Shown piece by piece: positions 20,958 to 32,900 of a DNA stretch of 64,000 nucleotides. The DNA lies in contig JANEZZ010000739.1 in NCBI GenBank assembly GCA_026122225.1, forward strand, positions 1,426,001-1,490,000, given 5' to 3'. The position numbers and the translations under genes are program-made. Numbering within the stretch: the first letter of the stretch is position 1; the number at the start of each line of letters is the position of its first letter. The DNA is from Heloderma charlesbogerti. Its lineage: Eukaryota > Chordata > Lepidosauria > Squamata > Helodermatidae. A model generated the notes under the pieces. It ran no database searches and was not told the DNA's origin. It saw only the letters and a program-made list of their open reading frames with translations.

Positions 20958-23900
20958 GTAAGGACTTCTCTCCACTCCATAGCATCTTTTTGCTTAGACC
21001 ATAATAAGTTGGAGCAGATTATTATCCAACTGAAAGCTTAAAAAAATGGTTTCCATTCAATACAAAAAAATGTATCTAGGCCACTTCTGGGTTTTCAGTG
21101 ATTTTGTTTGTTAATTGGTAAGAATTAATTTATTTTTCCATCACTTAATTCTAACATGAAATGAAAATTAAGGAAATAAAGGCAAAAAGTCTTTTTTTTC
21201 TGTTCTTTCACATGGCCTCTCTATGGTGCAAGTGGAAACTAGATCAGTTTTTGACCTTTTTTGAAGGGGTGTGCGAAACCCCACTTACCTGGCTCTGCCA
21301 GGTTCTGCAGGTGGGGGGAGGCGCTCTGTCCCTTCCCCCAGAATCCTCAATGGGGGGGAGGCACTCCGTGCCTCCCCCCATAATCCTGCCCAGCTGGCTC
21401 CGCTCTGTGGCCAAGCTGCGGAGCCGCCGGCTGGCTCCGGCCACCCGCAGCCGGATATCTGGCCGCTGGGCAGCACTGCAGGGACGCAAATGGTGGCTGT
21501 TGTAGCCGCCGCCATTTGCGTCCCTGTACTGAGCCATGATAGGCTATGTAAATATTTACATAGCCTATCATGGCAAGGGGAAAACTCCAGCGTATGCAAA
21601 TGGTGGTAGCCGCCGCCATTTGCCTATGCTGGTTCCCCCCCCCCCCGTGATAGGCTGCGTAAATATTTACATAGCCTATCAGGGCCTCTGCAGGAACACA
21701 AATGGCATCCTTGCGTTAGCCGTGATAGGCTACGTATTTACGTAGCCTATCATGGCTGAAGAGGAAGAAGCGAATGGCGGCTGCAGGACGGCCGCCATTC
21801 GCACAGCAGCGCAGATGGGAGCAGGTATGTGCTCCGTTTTACGCGCCTTTCATGGGTTGGGGGGGCGGGTGCTTTGTTCCACGACGGTTTTTGGGGGTCC
21901 GAATGCACTGGAATTTGGCCTCACCGAGATCCGTCGCGAAATTCTCTGACATCCCTACTTTTTTGTGGCATTATGCCTGGCACAATATTATTGCAGCACT
22001 CCAGGAGCAACACAGAGCTGGAGTAATTTCATGCAGTTAGAATGCTGATGCGACACATAATGCAGAAGAGCAACTAATGTCCCATTCAGCTATAGTTATT
22101 GTTTCAGTACATGGTTTGTATCTTCTATTGCAGTGTGATGCCAAGGAATTACCAGCATATCCTAGCCTTAGTATTTGCTATCAAGGAGATCAATGAAAAT
22201 CCCTCACTCTTACCTAATGTTACTTTGGGGTTCCGCATCTATGAGAGCTACTACAATCCACAGATTACTTATATGGCCACCCTTGGCCTGCTTTCTACAC
22301 TGCAGAGATTCCACCCCAACTACAAGTGTGATCTGCAGAACAATTTGATAGCCATCATTGGAGGAATGTACCCTCTCATCTCTCTTCAGATTGCCACAAT
22401 CTCAGAGACTTACAAGATTCCACAGGTAGGTTTGTAGACATGAGTTGGCTTCTTCCCCCATAATAGCAGAACAAGCAGGCTTTCCCATTTGAATTCTGGC
22501 TCCTTCCTCACATCAGTTAAGAGGCATAGGCAGACAGAGCAGGCAGTCAGTCTTTCTGCAAGGTGGTTCTGTGATTGGTATTTTGTTCCAAAGCTGAGAG
22601 GGAACCCCAGGCAAAGAAAGCAAGCAGGAAGGTGCCAGCATTTATCCATTGTGAGTCCCATACTTGTAAGTTTCATCTGGTGTTTACACCTTGCAAAATA
22701 AAACACATTGCAAAAATTGCCCATGTATACTTACAATTCTAACAATGATAAACCCAGAGAATGTGAAGATCTTGTGTAGAACGGCAATGAAGTGGCTTTT
22801 GAGACTTAAAACCTTAGTTCCACATGACCTCAAGGAGGAGGTGGATTTGTTTTCCTCTCATGTAATTCAGACTTTAGAGCTGGAGACACATCTCCTTGGA
22901 GTACCAATACAACCAGTTTGTCCCAGACATTTAATCATGAATTATGACTAACGCCTGTGTAGCAGATTGATAACTTCTGTTGTATGGTGTAAATTGTATC
23001 ACCTTCCATCATCTTCAAATGTAAGAGACAGCCCTGACAGAGGCCTCTGAAGGCCTTTTAAAGAATTGTAAGTATACACATACCATTTTTGCCATGTGTA
23101 TTATTTGATGTTAGTAGTTATTGATGATATACGAAACTAAGATGTTTTCTGTTTTTATGGTCCCAAGGAAGGACATTACTAATAATTTGGCTGAAACGCT
23201 TTGCGTTTCTGGAAGAATAAAACTATGTTTTCAGAGAAGTTATAACCAGGCAGGCAGACAGAGTTAAGCAGACATTCAGTTCTGGCAGTTCCCCCATCAC
23301 ACCCCAGATATGCATGATTCAGAAGGTGGGCTTAATATTTGCCATTCCACACCCCCAGCACCTACCAGCACCTAGAGACATGAATTAGGAGTAGGCGAAT
23401 ATGTCAGTTTCAGTTTTCCCCACATTCATTTTAAAAACAAAAAACAAAAAATGCAAGGTTCTCCCCCCCCCCCCAGATATGGAGATCTAACTAATTTTGT
23501 TAAATTCCTATCAAAATTGGACTGAAATTAAATTCTCACCAATTCCCACATAAAATATCTGGAAATTTTTGATGGTATAAAACGTTGTGTTTTGGCTTTT
23601 TTTTTTCCCGTCTGGAAAATAATGAAAGTTTAATGGATAATTGAAAACTACAATTCCTATATTTTTTACAGCTCTTTAAAGATTTGTAGTCACTTTGCTA
23701 ATTCAGGAACATAAAATACATTATGTATAACTTGGTTTTCTCGTATAATTATCATTAAAATGAAAAACGTTTAGAAGTAAATGCAGTAAATTTGTATTTA
23801 TTGTCTGTATAAAGTATAGTTTTAAATTTAATATACCAAACATTATAGTTTTATGAGCAAACTGAGTTATACATTATATATTTTAGGAACTTCAGCAAAT

Positions 23901-26900
23901 ACTTCATAAAATATCAGAACTATCCTAAAAAACAGAAGTAGGAAGAGCTGGAGGCAGAGGATGACTGCTGTACAGCATCTGTTCCTGTGTGTGAGGAATT
24001 GGTTGGGGTGGAGTTCAGGAAAATCTGGACTGAAGGGAAATCTAGCTGGGGAAGACTCTGTTATCTATTTGGAATGATAGGGAAGAGAGAGGGGGAGGCT
24101 GAGGCTGTTTCAGCTGCATTCCACTGAGTTGGCGGGGGAGAAAGAGAGAGAGAGACTGCTTAGCTGGCAATCGACTCCAGGTCTCAGAGCTGGAGAAAGA
24201 CCTCAGGCAAGCAGAATCTGGGAGCCCTTTGACTCTGGCAATTCCCCATCACCCCGACATGTAAAGGATCCAGAAAGGAGTCTTGATGCTTGCCCTTCCC
24301 CCATTGACTGTCTGCTACAGCATCTCAGCAAGAGGTCTGCACCCTCTCTGGGCCCACGGTATGTTTGGTAACTTGAGAAACTGTCTTGAGCACCACCACA
24401 AACTAGTGGCTGCCATGGCGAGTTGCAAAGGAAAAGTAAACAAGGTGGGATCTGAGCCCCGACACACAAAACAGCTCTTTGGCACCCACAGCTTTCTGTG
24501 CCAACAGAAACCTATTTCTCCAAGAGCAAAGTCTCTTTCTCTACTCCTTCTCTCTGTCAGTCATTGCCCCATCTCTTCTCTCACCCCGGATCATTGCCTA
24601 CGCAGTCTGTCCCACCCTGGCTCACCAGCCGCAGACACCTTCTCTCGCTCCCACTACGAAGCCAAAGTGGGGTTCAGACATCTGAATCCTGCGTCGCCCT
24701 CCCCAGCACGCCGGCCAACCCCAGCTCCTCACCTGGGCCCTTGTTCTGTCAGAGAATTCCACGACAGACCTCAGTGAGGCTGAATGCCAGTGCATTTGGC
24801 CCCCCCAAATCCGTCGCTGAACGAAGCCCCCGCCCCCCCAACCAACGAACGGCGCACGGGACGAAGTCCCCGCCGTCCCCAACCCACAAAAGACGCATGA
24901 AACAGAGCACTTACCTGCTCCCGTCCACGCTGCTTTGCAAATGTCGGCCATCCTGCAGCTGCCACTTGCTTCCTCCTCTTCATAGCTGTGATAGGCTACG
25001 TAAATACTTACATAGCCTATCATGGCTAATGCAGGGACACCATTTGCTGCTACTGCCATTTGCGTAGGCTGGTTTCTTTTCCCGCTGCCGTGATAGGCTA
25101 CGTAAGTATTTACGAAGCCTATCACGGCAGAGGGAAAAAAAACCCAGCATATGCAAATGGCAGCGGCTACTGCCATTTGCGTACACTGGGTTTTCCCCTC
25201 CCTGCCGTGATAGGCTACGTAAATATTTACATACTCTATCACGGCAAAATACAAGGACGCAAATGGCGGCAGCTACGACAGCCGCCATTTGGGTCCCTGC
25301 AGGGCTGCCCAGCGGCTGGATGGCTGAGGAGCGGAGCCGGCTGGGTAGGATTCCGGCGGGAGGACCGGATCGCCTCCCCCCCAATGCGGAAACAGAACGG
25401 AACGGAAGGTAGGAGTTCCGTCCATCCCTAGTTCCGGGGGGGGGGGAGGCTGCCACCACCACCCTGGGAGCCACCGCTGAGGGAGCTGCTGCTGTGGGTG
25501 CTGCCCGACACAGCCCGCCAACTGCCTGCCCTCTTTGCGAGGAGGGACGAAGGGGTGATTGGCGGGAGGCACTGCCCGTCAAGCCTGCACGGCCTCCTTT
25601 CTTGCACTGAAGCAGACCATGCAGATTTGACAGGCATGAGGGCGGGAGTCACCCTGCAACTGTGCTCTCTCCCTTCCTTGCAAGGAGGGCAGGGTGCCCT
25701 GTTGGAGGACGACTCCTGCCTCAGCAGAAGCCTTCATGGGTTTCTTGCTTGCGAGGAGTCTGTGCAGGCTTGAGTGAGGCCAGTGCTGGCAGCTCTCAAT
25801 GAAGGCGAGCTGCCGCCGGTGCTCCCAGGGGAGCCACTGCTGCTGCCAGCTCCTAGGGCCTCTGGGGACATGCCAGCAGCCATCTTGTCATTCTGGGGAA
25901 TGGGGAAATGCAGAAAATACAGGGAGTCACCATTCTAACAATTCCTTGCCTTGGAGGTGGGCCGAAGTGGTGCACAGCTCGGGCTTTGGGCCGAAACAGT
26001 GCATGGCCCTACTCTCTCTCTCTCTTTTACACACACATACACACACCAATCCAGCTATTCGCACATGTGCCCGCACACACACACAATAGCATGGATGCCA
26101 TGTCCTCATAATGCGTATGTCCATGAAGACACACAGGGCCTGCCCTTCTGTTCATTGCAACCCCAATTAAATCAAACTCACTCTCCTTAGGATTCCTCCA
26201 AAAGCCCCCCCCTGGAGAGCGCCCCTAAAACCTTTATTTCTCCCCTTGTGTGACACACACGTATGCATCTGCCCTCCATTCAGACATAAGGACACTGCGC
26301 TGCACAACACCCCCAGGACACCTGAAGCTGGCTCCCCTAACCCTCTGGAGGGCCTCCTGCTGCTCTTCCTAGGCCCCCACTGGTCTCCCTACCTCTTCAC
26401 TGCTTTCTAACCCCCGCATATGCCAGATCTTACTAAACAGTAGCCACCGGGGTCCCATCTTCTTCTCCCCGCTTCTTGGTCTTGATGGCTGGGTGTGTTG
26501 CAGAGGGAAGTATCAACCTGCAGCCATCCAGCCATCTTAATTTCCTACGCATGTCTCTGAGCCCCACATGCAGGCCAAAGCCATGCATGCGACAGTTGTA
26601 AAGGCAGGGGCTGTTGCCTACCCCTGATAACCAGAACAGGCCCAGAAACAGAGCGCTCTATGGCCCATACCCCAAACTGGCAAGAACAACATTTCCTTTA
26701 CATGTAATGATATAATGATCCTAGCCGCATGTTGGGAAACTGAGCATGACTTGGAGCATCCCGAAATGTCCCTAACTGTATATCAGCAAAAGATACATTA
26801 GATCAATAATATTAATAAACAGTGGACGATATTTAATGAATCCTAAAGGGTAGATGATGATGATGAATTTCCACCCGTGGGTCCACAATTTCCAGAAAGT

Positions 26901-29900
26901 TTAGATCTCTAGTTTTCCCATAAAAGTCTTCTTATTACGTAGTTCATCTTCTTTAATGTATTCATGATTTTAAAACAAAATATTTCATAATGCAAAGTGG
27001 CTCATTTTTTCCAACACATTTGTGTGTGTGTAGGGCGGGGACAAAACAAGGTTCTTTGGAGGGGAAAATTGAAAGACCCCATTTTTCCCCTGCTTTTTTT
27101 CAGTTTTTTTCTTGACCTTCACATCTCTACCCCCACCATCATGCTCTTGATGGCAGGAAAACAAGGCATTTTCTCCATCCAAGTTTCCTACTATTCCTCC
27201 AGGCCATCATGCACATTAAATTTCAGTCAGAGCTCACTAAAGTAAAGGTGAAAAAATGTGAAAATGAAAATGATCATATTTATTCTTCACCTTCTTGTCT
27301 TCTTTATGTCTTCTTTACATTCTCTTTACATTAAACAAATGTAGAACAAATGTGAACGCATTGATTTCATGTTTCATTTCTTTTTTAAAGGAATGAACAC
27401 ATCTGTTTTCTGGCATACAATGATGTTCACCAGCTTAGGCTAGTGAGCAAGCTACAACATCTCCGAGACAGTGATTGCCTGCCCATTGTTTTATCCATGC
27501 ACTATTACCCTGTAGATTGGAGTACTGCAATGCATTGTATTTGGGGCTGCCTTTGAAGACTTCTTGGGAACTTCAGTTAGTACAAAATGCAGCATCTCTG
27601 TGGTTCCACAGCTGGCTGGAGAACCATAGGCTGTCTTTACACAAGGCGTTTATTGTGCGCTCGTGATTGGTCACTCATGGAAGGTTGTGGGTCATTTACA
27701 TAATGCCATCAACCTCCAGGGCACATCCAGCTGTTTTTTATCTTTATCCCGCCAAATAAATAAATAAATAAATGAGATAATCCACTACTGAGATGTAAAT
27801 TTGCTTCAATGGCTGTGTGTAAGTGTGTGCAGTTCTGCTATAACCACAGCCTGGGAAAAAGAAGCCATTGGGCCAGTAGGAAAATCACAATTCCGCCCCT
27901 TGACTTGGAGGAAGATTTGGGGAAATGCTTCTCAAATTTGAAGATGACCCAAGATTGGAGTGGTAGCTATTAGCTTAAAGACAGCAACAAAATTCAAAAT
28001 GATCTTGATAGGTTAGAAAACTGGGCAGAAAGGAACAGAATGAAATTTCACAGTTGTTGTTGTTGTTCAGTCGTTCAGTCGTGTCCGACTCTTCGTGACC
28101 CCATGGACCATAGCACACCAGGCCTTCCTGTCCTGCACTCTCTCCCGGAGCGTGCTCAAGTTCATATTCATTGCATCCGTGATGCTATCTAGCCATCTCA
28201 TCCTCTGCCGTCCCCTTCTCCTTTTGCCTTCAGTCTTTCCCAGCATCAGGGTCTTTTCCAGGGAGTTTTCTCTTCGCATTAGGTGGCCAAAATATTGGAG
28301 CTTCAGCTTCATTATCTGTCCTTCCAATGAGCAGTCAGGGTTGATTTCCTTTAGGATGGACTGATTTGACCTCCTTGCAGTCCAGGAGACTCGTAAGAGT
28401 CTTCTCCAGCACCACAGTTCAAAAGCATCAATTCTTCGGCGCTCAGCCTTCCTTATAGTCCAGCTCTCACAGCCATACATTACTACTGGGAAAACCATAG
28501 CTTTGATTAGACGGACTTTTGTCGGCAAGGTGATGTCTCTGCTTCTTACTATGCTGTCTAGGTTTGCCATAGCTTTCCTCCCAAGGAGCAAGCGTCTTTT
28601 AATTTCATGGCTACAGTCACCGTCTGCGGTGATCTTGGAGCCCAAGAAAGTAAAATCTGTCACTGCTTCCATTTCTTCCCCTTCTATATGCCAGGAAGTG
28701 ATAGGGCCAGATGCCATGATCTTCGTTTTTTTCATGTTGAGTTTCAAACCAGCTTTTGCACTCTCCTCTTTCACCCTCAACAAGAGGCTCTTGAGATCCT
28801 CTTCGCTTTCTGCCATTAGGGTGGTATCGTCTGCATATCGGAGGTTGTTGATAATTCTCCCGGCAAACTTAATTCCGACCTGTGATTCATCCAACCCGGC
28901 ATTTCTCATGATGTACTCTGCATATAAGTTAAATAAGCAGGGTGACAATATGCAGCCTTGTCGTACTCCTTTCCCAATTTTGAACCACTCGGTTGTTCCA
29001 TGTGTGGTTCTTACTGTTGCTTCTTGACCCTCGTACAGGTTTCTCAGGAGACAGGTAAGGTGGTCTGGTACTCCCATCACTTTAAGAATTTGCCACAGTT
29101 TGTTGTGATCCACACAATCAAAGGCTTTAGGGTAGTCAATGAAGCAGAAATAGATGTTTTTCTGGAATTCTCTTGCTTTCTCCATGATGCAGCGAATGTT
29201 GGCGATTTGATCTCTAGTTCCTCTGCCTCTTCTAAACCCAGCTTGTACTTCCGGTAGTTCTCGGTTCGCATACTGCTGAAGCCTAGCTTGTAGGATTTTG
29301 AGCATCACCTTGCTGGCATGTGAAATGAGTGCAATTGTGCAGTAGTTTGAACACTCTTTGGCATTGCCCTTCTTTGGAATTGGAATGTAAACTGACCTTT
29401 TCCAGTCTTGTGGCCACTGTTGAGTGTTCCAGATTTGTTGGCATATTGAATGCAGCACTTTAACAGCATCATCTTTTAGGATTTTAAATAGCTCGGCTGG
29501 AATACTGTCATCTCCGCTAGTTTTGTTGTTACTAATGCTTCCTAAGGCCCACTTGACTTCACTCTCGAGGATGTCCGGCTCACGTTCAGTGACCGCACTA
29601 TCATGGCTATCAGGGACATTCAGATCTTTCCTGTATAGTTCTTCTGTGTATTCTTGCCACCTCTTCTTAATCTCATCTGCTTCTGTTAGGTCCCTGCCTT
29701 CTTTGTCCTTTATCATGCCTGTCTTTGCAAAAAACGTTCCCTTGAGATCTCCAATTTTCTTGAAGAGATCTCTAGTCTTTCCCATTCTGTTGTTTTCCTC
29801 GATTTCTTTGCATTGTTCATTTAAGAAGGCCTTCTTGTCTCTCCTTGCTATTCTCTGGAACTCTGCATTCAGTTGGGTATATCTTCCCCTTTCTCCCTTG

Positions 29901-32900
29901 CTTTTTGCTTCCCTTCTTTCGTGAGCTACTTGTAAAGCCTCCTCAGACAGCCACTTTGCTTTCTTGCATTTCTTTTTCATTGGGACGGATTTCGTTGCTG
30001 CCTCCTGAACAATGTTACGGACCTCCGTCCATAGTTCCTCAGGCACTCTGTCTATCAGGTCTAATCCCTGAAATCTATTCCTCACCTCCACTGTATATTC
30101 ATCAGGGATATGATTTAGGTCATACCTGAACGGTTTAGTGGTTTTCCTGACGTTCTTCAATTTAAGCCAGAATTTTGCAAGAAGCAGCTCATGATCTGAG
30201 CCACAGTCAGCTCCAGGTCTTGTTTTTACTGACTGTATGGAGCTTCTCCATCTTTGGCTGCAAAGGACATAATCGATCTGATTTCGATATTGACCATCTG
30301 GTGACGTCCATGTGTAGAGTCGCCTCTTGTGCTGTTGGAAAAGAGTGTTTGCTATGATCAGCATGTTCTCTTGGCAAAACTCTATTAGCTTTTGTCCTGC
30401 TTCATTTTGTACACCAAGGCCATGCCTGCCTGTTATCCCGGTGATTTCTTGACTTCCTACTTTAGCATTCCAATCCCCTATGATGAAGAGGACATCTTTT
30501 TTTGGTGTTAGTTCTAGAAGGTGTTGTAGGTCTTCATAGAACCGATCAACCTCAGCTTCTTCGGCCTCAGTGGCTGGGGCATAGACTTGAATTACTGTGA
30601 TGTTGAATGGTTTGCCTTGGATTCGTACTGAGATCATTCTATCATTTTTAAGATTGTACCCCAGTACTGCTTTTCCCACCCTTTTGTTGACTATGAGTGC
30701 TACTCCATTTCTTCTAAGGGATTCATGCCCACAATAGTAGATATGATGGTCACCTGAATTAAATTCGCCCATGCCTGTCCATTCTAGTTCGCTGATTCCC
30801 AAGATGTCAATGTTCAATCTTGCCATCTCATGTTTGACCACCTCCAGCTTACCTTGATTCATTGATCTGACATTCCAGGTTCCTAAACAATATTGTTCTT
30901 TACAGCATCGGATTTTCTTTTCACCACCAGACACATCCACAGCTGAGTGTCCTTTCGGGTTTGGCCCAGCCGCTTCACTCTTTCTGGTGCTACTTGAAAA
31001 TACCCTCTGCTCTTCCCCAGTAGCATATTGGACACCTTCCGACCTGAGGGGCTCATCTTCCGGCGTCATATCTTTTAGCCTTGTGATACGTTCCATGGGG
31101 TTTTCTTGGCAAGAATACTGGAGTGGGTTGCCATTTCCTTCTCCGGTGGACCACATTTTGTCAGAACTCTCTGCCATGACCTGTCCGTCTTGGGTGGCCC
31201 TGCACGGCATAGCTTATGGCTTCACTGAGTTACGCAAGCCCCTTCGCCACAACAAGGCAGTGATCCATGAAGGGGAAATTTCACAGAGGCAAGGGCAAAG
31301 TTCTTCATTGGGGGGGGGGGAATCAAATGCACAGGTGTAAGACAGGGAATGCCTGGTCTACCACCAGCTGAATATGAGTCAGCAGTGTGATGTGGCTGTA
31401 AAGAAGGCGAATGCATTTTCAGGAGGCATCAATAGAAGTATAGTTTCAAAATCATGGGAAGTAATCATTGCACCCAACACTGTGCTGGTCAGACCTCGCC
31501 TCGAATACTAAGTTCAGTTCTGGACACCACACTTTAAGAAGGATTCAGATAAATTGTAACGGTTTGGGCAACAGAGACGATCAAGGTATGTTTAGCCTTT
31601 AGAGTAGTAGACCAAGAGGAGATATCATAGCACTTATCAAGTACCTGAAGGAGAGGGCCACAGCCTGGTCTCTATCACCCAGGACTGTAGGACATGAAAG
31701 AACATAGCTTGTTGAATGGTTTAATGTGCTTTTAGCTGTTTAAATTCTTTATTGTTTTATACTGTTGAAAATGATTTTCTTTGTAAGGCGCCCTGAAATC
31801 TTGATGACATACCAATGTTTTAAACAAACAAACAGGCTTAAGGTAGATGAAGGAGGATTTTGGTTAAATATCAGAGCAGTCAGACAATGTGTCCAAATGC
31901 CTAGGGAGGTGGTCAGGTTTCTGTCACTGGAGGTATTCAAGCAAAGACTGGACAGCCATCTGTCAGGGGTGTTTAAACTGGATTCCTGCAGTGAGCAGGG
32001 GGTTGGACTCCATGGCCCGTTATAGGTAATTGATACGATGAAAGGATGACTCTACACATGTTTTGTATAATACATTTTAAATCCCTGAACATACAACTAG
32101 CGTCTCAGGGATAAAAATTTAGTTGAGCCATTTCCATAACATCCCACTTTTCTGTAGGAGGGCATCATTGAGAGAGGGTTCCATCAACTGAGACTTCAAC
32201 TGAAGCATAAAGTGATACAAGAGAGACATTATGATATCTTAGACCTCGTTTATCCATGCAGGCAATGTTTACCCCATCCCATCAGGTATTTGGTAGAAAT
32301 GATTAGATGTGTCACTTATTGCACACAAAAATGTATTCTATTCATAAAATATCTTTGCATTCTATTTCAGCTCACTTGTGGAGCATTTCTCCCAGCCTGG
32401 GGTGACAAAACAGTCACCCACCGTCCCTTATACCAGATGGCCCCGAATGAAGCTCAGCAGTACACTGGGATTGTCCAGTTGCTTGTGCATTTCAAATGGA
32501 CATGGATTGGGCTCTTCAGTGTGGATAATATTCATGGAGAAGGGCGTTTGCAAAAATTACTGCCAATGCTGTCACAGGGAGGCATCTGTGTTGCCTTCAT
32601 AGAAAAATTGCCACCATTCCAAAAACACGCTGAAAAGGCAGGGTCGTTGCAGGGTGAATTGGAATACAATTCAGCCTTCATGGAAACGACAGTCAATGTA
32701 ATTTTTGCTGATGCTGCACATACATTAATAATTAAAATTAGCTCATTTCTTCAGAGGGCAGTCCTGGATTCCCCAATAAGTAAGGTATGGATTATGAAAA
32801 CAGACTGGGATTTCACATCAAGCACCAATCTAAGGGGCCATGATATTCAATCCCTCCATGGCATGCTATCCTTTGCAGTCCACTCAAAGGAACCGTTAGG

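Noticed and set aside
24980..25582. 200-codon - strand frame and similar frames at 51472-52278 and 59597-60184
   Set aside because: They run through palindromes and GC-rich blocks of hAT-like elements. The repeated peptide ([15 protein letters not shown]) is just the translated palindrome arm.
28503..29027. Long + strand open frames inside the BovB region
   Set aside because: They are antisense shadows of the 1047-codon BovB frame on the - strand; the same shadow appears at 13987-14511.
28054..31274. Bovine contamination suggested by BovB
   Set aside because: The element sits between target duplications in a squamate-type V2R intron with an empty paralogous site, and BovB is common in squamates.
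32212..32370. Upstream extension of the exon 3 open frame
   Set aside because: It is intronic: it is preceded by no conserved start and a good acceptor (TCTATTTCAG) fits the V2R exon 3 start with correct phase.
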